Source: Clostridiales bacterium | GTDB taxonomy: Bacteria > Bacillota > Clostridia > Christensenellales > Aristaeellaceae | Reading direction: 5' to 3' | Length of the DNA: 24,612 nucleotides | Assembly (NCBI GenBank): GCA_004556395.1 | Contig: SFHK01000041.1 | Coordinates: 1-24,612 of the forward strand | Shown here: positions 8,821-15,497 of the stretch, piece after piece | Layout: each line of letters begins with the position of its first letter | Numbering within the stretch: the stretch's first letter is position 1 | Notes under the pieces: generated by a model | Seen by the model: only the letters and a program-made list of their open reading frames with translations | Database searches by the model: none | Told to the model about the DNA's origin: nothing | Position numbers and translations under genes: made by a program

Positions 8821-8849
8821 GGATACCCCCCCTGTCTTTCGTTCCGGTT

Positions 8850-9029
8850 TTATCTTGCGCGATGGGAATCAGACACACGCCGCGCCGTCAGCCCGTCCTT
8901 CCGCAGGAATTCCGCCAGCCTGCGCGCGTCCGCCCGCCCCGTCTCCGTCAGCGGCCGCGCCGCCGGGTCGAGCGCCGCCGCGTCGGCCTGCGCGTGGCGC
9001 ACGAGTGTCACGGTTGTAATCTGGTTCAT
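8850..9029 (-). pseudogene. Truncated copy of the phosphatase N-terminus (middle repeat)
   Basis: The frame of 59 codons starts MNQITTVTLVRHAQADAAAL and follows the intact protein to FLRKDGLTA (residue 49). It then runs into repeat-junction sequence (RRVSDSHRAR) and stops at 8850, 29 bases before the next copy. It holds the RHA phosphatase motif but cannot fold into a domain. It is kept open, so it could be translated as a leader peptide, or it may simply be a young duplication. Confidence 0.85.
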
Positions 9030-9057
9030 GGATACCCCCCTGTCTTTCGTTCCGGTT

Positions 9058-9237
9058 TTATCTTGCGCGATGGGAATCAGACGCACGCCGCGCCGTCAGC
9101 CCGTCCTTCCGCAGGAATTCCACCAGCCTGCGCGCGTCCGCCCGCCCTGTCTCCGTCAGCGGGCGCGCCGCCGGGTCGGGCACCGCCGCGTCGGCCTGCG
9201 CGTGGCGCACGAGCGTCACGGTCGTAATCTGATTCAT
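9058..9237 (-). pseudogene. Truncated copy of the phosphatase N-terminus (promoter-proximal repeat)
   Basis: This is also 59 codons, starting at the ATG at 9237 and ending RRASDSHRAR at a TAA in the same place as the middle copy. It alone has a good ribosome binding site (GAGGGAGGG, 5-6 bases before the ATG), which suggests that its upstream sequence is the original one of the gene. It is 28 bases from the start codon of the middle copy, so translation could pass from one to the next. Confidence 0.85.
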
Positions 9238-9474
9238 GGAAGCCCTCCCTCATCGCTCGAACGGTTTCGTCGGAATCCGATTTTGAATATGGAAGGATTC
9301 GCCGTTCGTGAAGAAACCTCCTTCAAGTTTCGAAAAGCCGTCACAATTCTCCATGCCGCGGTAACACCCGCTTCAAGTTGAGGCGGTACAATATGGTTTG
9401 GCGGATATTCTCATTCGCTCCCTCGCGTAATCCGGCCGCCGGCCGGGCATGCTTGCGTAGAAGGGGGCGAGCGC
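9238..9474. other. Intergenic region between divergent genes
   Basis: It should hold the promoters of both the minus-strand phosphatase-Nudix unit and the plus-strand lipid operon. TACAAT at 9387-9392 is a possible plus-strand -10, but no -35 is convincing. A GC palindrome (CCGGCCGCCGGCCGG) lies near 9431-9445. No gene or RNA is recognisable. Confidence 0.4.
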
Positions 9475-10062
9475 ATGCGGGAACGCGCAATTTTCACCAT
9501 ACCCAATCTGCTGTCCGCGTTCAGACTGCTGCTGGCGGGGCTGATCGCGGGACTGTACCGCGCGGGCGATGTGCCCGGCGCGGCGTGCGCGTTTCTTCTG
9601 TCGGTGGCGACCGACGGCGCGGACGGCTATTTTGCCCGGAAGTACCACATGGTTTCCGACCTCGGCAAGGTGCTCGATCCCGTGGCCGACAAGCTGACGC
9701 AGGTCGTGACGCTCTGGCTGCTGGCAAGCCGCTGCGCGGGCTTTCGTCCGCTCACGGCGCTGCTGCTGGCGAAGGAAGCGTATATGGCGGCGTGGGGCGT
9801 TTTCATGGTGCGGCGGCTTGGCCGTCCGCTGAGCGCGCGCTGGTACGGCAAGGCCGCCACGGCGGTTCTGTTCGCCGCCGTGGGCATTCATCTTCTCTGG
9901 CAGCCGGGCGCGGCGCTTTCCGCCGCCCTGATCGCCGCGGCGCAGGCCGGCATCGTCGGCTCCGCCGCGCTGTATACGGCCCGATACGTTCGAATCCTCG
10001 CCCGGGGCGCCGGGTATTACAAATGCCTGCCGGCAGACGCAGGGAAAGGAAGATCATCGTGA
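9475..10062 (+). CDS. CDP-alcohol phosphatidyltransferase family protein
   Basis: This 195-residue membrane enzyme transfers a phosphatidyl group from CDP-diacylglycerol (or a similar donor) to an alcohol such as glycerol phosphate. The full family signature D-x2-DG-x2-AR-x8-G-x3-D-x3-D is present near residues 47-73 (DGADGYFARKYH, then GKVLDPVAD). Several hydrophobic helices follow, and IPNLLSAFRLL at the N-terminus is the usual opening of PgsA-like members. The exact alcohol cannot be told. The start at 9475 follows GAAGGGGGCGAG. The next gene begins at the stop (GTGA overlap), so the two are cotranscribed. Confidence 0.88.
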   Translation: MRERAIFTIPNLLSAFRLLLAGLIAGLYRAGDVPGAACAFLLSVATDGADGYFARKYHMVSDLGKVLDPVADKLTQVVTLWLLASRCAGFRPLTALLLAKEAYMAAWGVFMVRRLGRPLSARWYGKAATAVLFAAVGIHLLWQPGAALSAALIAAAQAGIVGSAALYTARYVRILARGAGYYKCLPADAGKGRSS

Positions 10063-10814
10063 AAGGCAATCGCTTACAGACGAAAACCCTTACGAACCCC
10101 GACAAAGCCGAGTTTATCCTCTACGCAGCGTTCACGGCGCTGAACATCTTCTCGTTCATCCGCTCGATCGTTCTGCACAACACGCTGTACATCCTTTCCA
10201 GCTTCGCGGGTATGTTCCTCATCTACATGCCGCGGCTCGCCGAGCGCGTGATGAAGATCACCATCTCGCTCGACCTGAAGTGCGCCTACATGGCGCTGTC
10301 CGTCGGCGGGCCGGTGCTGGGCAACGTGTTCAAGTTCTATCACATCGTGCCCTTCTGGGACAAATACATGCACGGCCTGAGCGGCTACGCCTTCGCCGCG
10401 CTGGGCTATTGCCTGCCCGACCTGATTGAGAAGAAGGAGGGCGGCCATTCGTGGCAGATGAAGGTTGCCTTCGCGTTCTGCTTCTCGCTGATGATCGCGG
10501 TGATGTGGGAGTTCTTCGAGTACTTCCTCGATCTGCTGTTCCACATGGACATGCAGAACGACACCGTTATCACCGATATTTCTTCCTATATGCTCGGCGA
10601 GCGCACCGGCGAAATCGGCACCATTTCGGATATTACCTCCGTGGTGATCAACGGCGAGCCGCTGCCGGTGAACGGCTATATCGACATCGGCCTGATCGAC
10701 ACCATGGACGACATGATCACCTGCTCCTTCGGCACGCTGATCTATTGCCTTGTGGTGAAGTTCAAGCCCGAGCGCCGCAAGTTCTCCGGCATCTGGCCGA
10801 AGGCCGCCGCCTGA
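10059..10814 (+). CDS. Multi-pass membrane protein, YjdF/DUF2238-like
   Basis: The 251-residue product starts at GTG 10059, overlapping the preceding stop and preceded by AAAGGAAG. An upstream open extension to 9378 is only the shadow of the previous gene. It has about five membrane segments. The motifs PFWDKYMHGLSGYAFAALGY, AVMWEFFEYFLD and the late DTMDDMITCSFGTLIY resemble the conserved D-H, WE-E and D-D positions of the YjdF (DUF2238) family, whose function is unknown. A hydrophilic loop of about 50 residues lies before the last segment. Its close coupling to a phospholipid synthase suggests a membrane-lipid role, but this is inference. Confidence 0.65.
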   Translation: MKGNRLQTKTLTNPDKAEFILYAAFTALNIFSFIRSIVLHNTLYILSSFAGMFLIYMPRLAERVMKITISLDLKCAYMALSVGGPVLGNVFKFYHIVPFWDKYMHGLSGYAFAALGYCLPDLIEKKEGGHSWQMKVAFAFCFSLMIAVMWEFFEYFLDLLFHMDMQNDTVITDISSYMLGERTGEIGTISDITSVVINGEPLPVNGYIDIGLIDTMDDMITCSFGTLIYCLVVKFKPERRKFSGIWPKAAA

Positions 10815-10837
10815 TTCCCGACAGGGAGGATGCGAAC

Positions 10838-11056
10838 ATGATCGTATACAAAATCGACGTGCTGGCCGCGCTGAAAAGCGCCGGTTACTCCAGCTACCGG
10901 CTGCGGAAGGAAAAAATCATGGGCGAAACCACGATGCAGAAAATCCGCGAGGGCGGTTTGACATCGTGGGAAAACCTCTCGCGAATCTGTGAGCTTCTGA
11001 ACTGCCAGCCCGTAGACCTTCTCGAATATAAACCCTCGCCCGACGCGTCCGTGTAA
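10838..11056 (+). CDS. Small Cro/C1-type helix-turn-helix regulator (YozG-like)
   Basis: The 72-residue product is almost entirely one HTH domain. Residues 9-60 include GYSSYRLRKEKIMGETTMQKI and LTSWENLSRICELLNCQ, ending VDLLEYKP, the typical end of the HTH_26 type. The start at 10838 is backed by AGGGAGG. It lies 23 bases after the membrane protein gene and is likely cotranscribed with it, so it may regulate the operon. A strong terminator follows. Confidence 0.85.
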   Translation: MIVYKIDVLAALKSAGYSSYRLRKEKIMGETTMQKIREGGLTSWENLSRICELLNCQPVDLLEYKPSPDASV

Positions 11057-11069
11057 ACCATCTATCGCC

Positions 11070-11107
11070 AAGGGGCTGTCTCATCCGATTGCGTGAGACA
11101 GCCCCTT
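11070..11107. terminator. Bidirectional terminator between convergent genes
   Basis: The 14-bp perfect stem AAGGGGCTGTCTCA (11070-11083) pairs with TGAGACAGCCCCTT (11094-11107). It serves the HTH gene from the left and the secreted protein gene from the right. Confidence 0.85.
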
Positions 11108-11111
11108 GCGT

Positions 11112-11795
11112 TTAGCCGTTGTTCTGGAAGTGCTGCGCCGCATCGTAGTACGTGAACGCTTCCGGGCCGTACTTCTGCCTGACGACGGCGTTCAGCGCTT
11201 CGAGATTGCTCATCGACGAACCGGAATTGAGCCAGATACCCGTCGTGTACACGAGAACACTTCCCTCCCGCACCGGATGCAGCGCCGTGACGTAGCAGGG
11301 CGAATCCTCCGCGAGCTGGAAGGCAATGATGCAGGTGTTCTTCAGCCCCGGCACGTCGGCGACGTCCAGCCGGCTCAGCGTCTCCGCAAGATACCGCACG
11401 CTCGGACGCGACTCGCCCGTCTGGTTGATCATGTTCATATTCCAGATCGCCTGCCACGCGAGACCCGCTTCGCCCAGGTAATCGCTTTCCACGTTCGCGT
11501 TTTTGAAGATATACCGCGCGTCGAATTCGTCCGTGGGCATCATCGCGTATACCTGATACGGACGCGCGATGTTCTCCTCGGTGTACGAAGCCGCAAGCTC
11601 CGGGTCAAATAAGTCCAGCGCGCGCGACTCGTCGTTCCACGTGCGCGCAAGCTCACCCATCTCCCCGCAAGCCAGCGCCAGACATTGATCCAGCACGGGA
11701 TGTTTCCCTTCCTCATACATCTCCGCCGCCGTCGCCCGCGCGCCTGCGGACACGAGCAGCACCATAACCATAAGCGCAAGAAAAACCTTCTTCAT
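11112..11795 (-). CDS. Secreted protein of unknown function
   Basis: The 227-residue product has a clear signal peptide (MKKVFLALMVMVLLVSAGAR, cut probably at ATAAE or ARA). The mature part is soluble, with no known motif. It shows two conserved-looking stretches (YQVYAMMPTDEFD and YVTALHPVREGSVLVYTTGIWLN in pieces). The ribosome binding site GGGGGAAGTGGAG precedes the ATG at 11795, and a consensus promoter lies 30-60 bases upstream. It is a single gene between two terminators. I do not recognise the family. Confidence 0.8.
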   Translation of the reverse strand: MKKVFLALMVMVLLVSAGARATAAEMYEEGKHPVLDQCLALACGEMGELARTWNDESRALDLFDPELAASYTEENIARPYQVYAMMPTDEFDARYIFKNANVESDYLGEAGLAWQAIWNMNMINQTGESRPSVRYLAETLSRLDVADVPGLKNTCIIAFQLAEDSPCYVTALHPVREGSVLVYTTGIWLNSGSSMSNLEALNAVVRQKYGPEAFTYYDAAQHFQNNG

Positions 11796-11826
11796 GCTCC
11801 ACTTCCCCCATTTTCGTTATACGATT

Positions 11827-11855
11827 ATCATACCGCAATCCTCGAAGATTGTCAA
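11827..11855 (-). promoter_or_regulatory. SigA promoter of the secreted-protein gene
   Basis: On the minus strand TTGACA (11855-11850), a 17-bp spacer and TATGAT (11832-11827). The start of transcription is expected about 25 bases before the ATG at 11795. Confidence 0.85.
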
Positions 11856-11873
11856 TCAATCCCATAGAAAACC

Positions 11874-11901
11874 GGATGCCCTCCGCGGTTGGAGAGCATC
11901 C
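11874..11901 (-). terminator. Terminator after the M16 peptidase gene
   Basis: GGATGCTCTCC and GGAGGGCATCC (minus strand) form a nearly perfect 11-bp stem around AACCGC, followed by GGTTTTCT. The A tract before it makes TTTTTT on the plus strand, so it may act in both directions. Confidence 0.8.
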
Positions 11902-11926
11902 GTTTTTTATGGGAATTTGGTTGGGA

Positions 11927-14900
11927 TTACAGCAGCAGGGCGACCAGCATTTCGGCGAAGTCGGCGCGGGTCATGGGGGCGGTGGGGGCGAGAAGGCCGT
12001 CGGCGGTGGGGTACATAAGGCCGTTTTCGAGCATCCACGCCCACGTGCCTTCGGTGCCCTCGGCGACCTCCGCCGCGTCGGGGTATTCGCCCAGCGGCAG
12101 CTCCTGAACCGCCACGCCCATGGCGGCGCAGAAGTTCGCGCCGCAGGTTGCGGCGTCCTCGCGGGTCAGCTCGGTATCGGCGGGCTCGGCGGGGACGATT
12201 CCGTACTGCGCGAGGAAGGCGATGGCTTCGTCCGCGTCGGCGGAGCCGCCAACCGCCACATACAGCGGCACGGCGAATTCGCCCAGCGTCAGCGTGCGGT
12301 CGGGCGCGAACGCGCCGTCCTCCGCGGTCATCAGGCCGCCCTCGAAGGCCTTGCGGATGGCTTCGTAGTGCGGGCTATCCTCTGAAACGTCCGTGAGCGT
12401 CACCTGCGACGCGTCCACCGCGCCGAAGGGGTTGGAGACGGTCCGGTAGAGCGCCGCGTTCGCGTTGATGATGGAGGCGGACGAAATCGTTCCGTGCACG
12501 CCGTTCGTCATCAGCCTGGAGAGGACGGCGGCGTATTCGGGCAGCTTCTCGACCTTCACGGCCTTGAGCGCTTCCATGTTGGCGCGCTTTTCCTCCTGAG
12601 ACTGGCCGGTCAGCATGTTGCCCAGCGCGTTGTAGCCGTCGGTCAGCTCGCCCTGCGGCAGCGCGTAGGTGCTGTAGCTGGACAGGATGCAGCCGTTCAG
12701 CGTGTCCTGCGTGATGGAGGCATCATTCGCGAGCATCTCGCCCATGCGGCTGAACACGTCAAATGTCTCGGCGACGTTCGGGTCGCGGTAGGTGAAGGCG
12801 TATATGCCGTACTCGACCGCGCACAGATACGCGCCGTACGCGCCGCGCGCGTCGCGCAGCTCGGGCATCATGTAGCGGTCGCTGATCAGCGAGCAGATCA
12901 CGTCCCAGTCGGCGGTGTACTTTTCAAGGCCAAGGTCTTCCCACGAAGCGAAGGCGATGTTGAAGCTGGTGTTCACATCCAGAATCATGCCCTCGGACGG
13001 CTCGACCGGCGCGAACTCGTACTTCACGCGCTCCTTCGGCTCGGCGGTCATGCCGGACAGGAAGGCTTCGACCGCGGCGGTGTTGGCCGTGCGGCCTTCC
13101 TCGCTGCCGACGTAGCCGTACACAACGCCGTTTCCGAGCGCCATAAGCGCGTCGCGCGTTTCATTGAGCTTCGCCACGACGGCCGACGGGTCGGCGGCCA
13201 TGGCTTCCTCCACCTCGCACAGGAAGCTGTAGTAGGGCAGCTGGCTCATGTAGTCGTAGACGGCGTAACCCTCGTTGCCGTGGCCGAACATGCGGCGCAG
13301 CATGAAGAGATAGCCCTCGGCGTTCACGGATTGCTTCAGCGAGTTGCGAATCTTGCTGACACGGCCGGAGAGCACTTCGGTGTTCGAGAAGTCGGTTCTG
13401 AACAGAATCTCGGAAATCAGATTGTACGCGGCGGACAGGTCGTCGTCCAGCGCGTTGAAGACGATGCGCAGATAGGGCGTGTAGCCGTATTCGTTGTCTT
13501 CCTGCGGGTCGATTACGCCGATCTGCAGGCCGTTGGCGTAGCGGGTCATCAGCGTGGCCAGCTCGCTGTAGGTGTGGTCGGCGGTGTCCATGTCGCCCAG
13601 CAGGTTCACATACAGGGACAGCCAGTGCAGCTGCTCCTGCGGGAGCGAGGAAACGTTCAGGCGAAGCATCGTCTTGCCAACGCCCGCGCCCGCAGCGTTC
13701 ACATACAGTCTGCGAACGTTGTTTTCGAGCGTTTCGTCCTGAATGTCGTACACGCGGAATTCCTCGGGCAGGGTGTCGACGGTCACGGCGCTCAGGGACG
13801 CGACCATGTCGGTGGTGTCCTCGTCGGTGTCGGCTTTGTTGGTGGCGGCGACGAGCGCGTTGATTTCATCCTCCGTCATCGCGGCCTTCTTCTCCGCCAG
13901 CTTCCCGGCCAGCGCCGCGTCCTCGGCTTCCTTCAGACCGGCCACGGGCTCGGTGACGGCCAGCGCGTGAATGGGATTGTCCACGATGTACGCCTTCGCC
14001 ACGCGGCGGAAGCCGCCGTCGTTCACATAGTCGGTGAAGTGGTTCAGAAGCTCGATGGAGTCCATATAGCCGTACAGGCGGCCGGTGGAGGCCCAGTAAT
14101 AGGCGATGCTCTCAATGATGTTCACGCCCACCTCGTCGCCCTCGGATATGAGCAGCGCCTCCAGCTTCACGCCGGCCTCCAGCGCCTCGGCCTCCTCCAG
14201 CGTAAAGCCCTCTTCGGCGATCTTCGCCATGGACTCATCCACGACGGCGCGGAAGGCGTCCGCGTCCGAGGCGTTCACGCCGGTGGCGCAGAAGTACACG
14301 TTCGGCACGCCGCAGAGGTCGATGTACACGCTGCCGCTCGCCATGGGCAGCCTTTCCTTCAGAAGCGTTTTATACGCGCCGCTGTCCGCGTTCGCCATGG
14401 TGGTGAACAGATCCAGCGCATCCAAATCCTCGTCGGAAGCGCCGTCGCAGCGGAAGCCGTAGTAGATGGCCGCGCCGTTCGCGGTGTCGGTGCCCGCCTC
14501 CACGGGGTAGGAATACACCTTCTCCGCCGCCTCGGTCAGCGGCTGATAGTCCGCGTCGGCGAACAGGCCGCTCACGTCCCGCGCCTCATAGGCGCTGAAC
14601 ACGCCGTCCAGCAGCGCGAGGAACGCTTCGGGATGCTCGATCTTGCCGTACACAAACGACAGGCTGTTGGACGGATGGTAATACGTGTCGTGATACGCGC
14701 GCAGCGCGTCCCACGTCATATCCGGGATGGAGGCCGGTTCGCCGCCGGACACGTTGCCGATCACGGAGCCGGGCGCGAGCGTGCGCTTATAATTGTAGTT
14801 CGCGGCGCTTTCCAGCGTCATCGCGCCCTTCATCTCGTTGTAAACCGTGCCGGTGAGCGTCATCGGCTCGTCCGCGCCGGTCAGCGAGTAGCGCCACGCC

Positions 14901-15409
14901 TCGCGGCGGAAGATGCTCTCATCGGTCTGAATCATCGGGTGGAAGCACGAATCCAGATAGAAATCGGCGTACTTCAGCAGCTGATCCTCGGACAGCGAGC
15001 CGATGGGATAGGATGTCATCATCGGGTAGGTGCCCGCGTTCAGGTAGGTGTTGTAGGTCTGGTAGCTCAGGTTGAAGAAGAGCTTCTTGGACGGATACTT
15101 TTCGGAGCCCGACAGCGTGGCGTGCTCAAACACGTGCGGCGTGCCCGTGTTGTCCTCCGCGACGGTGCGGAAGGTGACGTTGAACACGCGGTTGGTGTCC
15201 TCGTTGAGCAGCAGCATCACCAGCGCGCCGGTTTTGTCGTGCCTGAGCGTGATCGCGTCCGCGCCGATGAGGTCAAAGGCGCGCACATCGGTCACGGTGA
15301 ATCCGTTGTTCGTGTCGCCAACCTGCCACGCCGGGCTTTCGGCCTGCGCGGGCAGCACGGCTGACAGCAGCATCACGCAGATGAGCGCCAGAGAGAAAAA
15401 GCGTTTCAT
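11927..15409 (-). CDS. Secreted M16 (PreP-like) zinc metallopeptidase with C-terminal SLH repeats
   Basis: The 1160-residue product starts at ATG 15409 (AAAGGAGGCGGGAACC before it), which places a typical signal peptide first (MKRFFSLALICVMLLSAVLP, AQA cleavage). The inverted zinc motif HVFEH is at residues 92-96, followed by TLSGSEKYPSKKLFF. The distal glutamate is in the NEMKGAM helix. The body follows the M16C/presequence-protease layout of two halves forming a closed chamber that digests unfolded peptides. The last 155 residues or so (from LTDVSEDSPHYEAI) contain three SLH-like repeats ending MTRADFAEMLVALLL, which normally bind secondary wall polymers. An extracellular, wall-bound oligopeptidase is the best reading. 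Its own promoter is not obvious. Confidence 0.9.
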   Translation of the reverse strand: MKRFFSLALICVMLLSAVLPAQAESPAWQVGDTNNGFTVTDVRAFDLIGADAITLRHDKTGALVMLLLNEDTNRVFNVTFRTVAEDNTGTPHVFEHATLSGSEKYPSKKLFFNLSYQTYNTYLNAGTYPMMTSYPIGSLSEDQLLKYADFYLDSCFHPMIQTDESIFRREAWRYSLTGADEPMTLTGTVYNEMKGAMTLESAANYNYKRTLAPGSVIGNVSGGEPASIPDMTWDALRAYHDTYYHPSNSLSFVYGKIEHPEAFLALLDGVFSAYEARDVSGLFADADYQPLTEAAEKVYSYPVEAGTDTANGAAIYYGFRCDGASDEDLDALDLFTTMANADSGAYKTLLKERLPMASGSVYIDLCGVPNVYFCATGVNASDADAFRAVVDESMAKIAEEGFTLEEAEALEAGVKLEALLISEGDEVGVNIIESIAYYWASTGRLYGYMDSIELLNHFTDYVNDGGFRRVAKAYIVDNPIHALAVTEPVAGLKEAEDAALAGKLAEKKAAMTEDEINALVAATNKADTDEDTTDMVASLSAVTVDTLPEEFRVYDIQDETLENNVRRLYVNAAGAGVGKTMLRLNVSSLPQEQLHWLSLYVNLLGDMDTADHTYSELATLMTRYANGLQIGVIDPQEDNEYGYTPYLRIVFNALDDDLSAAYNLISEILFRTDFSNTEVLSGRVSKIRNSLKQSVNAEGYLFMLRRMFGHGNEGYAVYDYMSQLPYYSFLCEVEEAMAADPSAVVAKLNETRDALMALGNGVVYGYVGSEEGRTANTAAVEAFLSGMTAEPKERVKYEFAPVEPSEGMILDVNTSFNIAFASWEDLGLEKYTADWDVICSLISDRYMMPELRDARGAYGAYLCAVEYGIYAFTYRDPNVAETFDVFSRMGEMLANDASITQDTLNGCILSSYSTYALPQGELTDGYNALGNMLTGQSQEEKRANMEALKAVKVEKLPEYAAVLSRLMTNGVHGTISSASIINANAALYRTVSNPFGAVDASQVTLTDVSEDSPHYEAIRKAFEGGLMTAEDGAFAPDRTLTLGEFAVPLYVAVGGSADADEAIAFLAQYGIVPAEPADTELTREDAATCGANFCAAMGVAVQELPLGEYPDAAEVAEGTEGTWAWMLENGLMYPTADGLLAPTAPMTRADFAEMLVALLL

Positions 15410-15452
15410 GGTTCCCGCCTCCTTTATCATTATGCCATGGGGAATAGCAGAA

Positions 15453-15486
15453 CCCCTCAGAAAAGGCGCGCGCCTCTTCTGAGGGG
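15453..15486 (-). terminator. Terminator hairpin between alaS and the M16 gene
   Basis: CCCCTCAGAA (15453-15462) pairs with TTCTGAGGGG (15477-15486), with a further GGCGC/GCGCC stem inside. It begins 12 bases after the alaS stop. The T tract is short, so some readthrough into the peptidase gene is possible. Confidence 0.7.
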
Positions 15487-15497
15487 AATCTTTGAAT

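Larger units (their letters stand above)
8673..9237. repeat. Three tandem copies of the 5' end of the phosphatase-Nudix gene, period 208-209 bp
   Basis: Units begin at 8673, 8882 and 9090 with GCGCCGTCAGCCCGTCC. The first two contain the first 49 codons, the start codon, and about 60 bases of upstream DNA. The third matches up to its start codon and then diverges into a different upstream sequence. The copies differ by scattered substitutions, several of them silent or conservative. The unit at 8673 is the real 5' end of the intact gene. Confidence 0.95.

Noticed and set aside
12494..15364. 956-codon open frame on the plus strand opposite the M16 peptidase gene
   Set aside because: High GC and strong codon bias on the minus strand leave the antisense frame free of stops. 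Its protein is rich in His, Val, Arg and Gly, with no domain.
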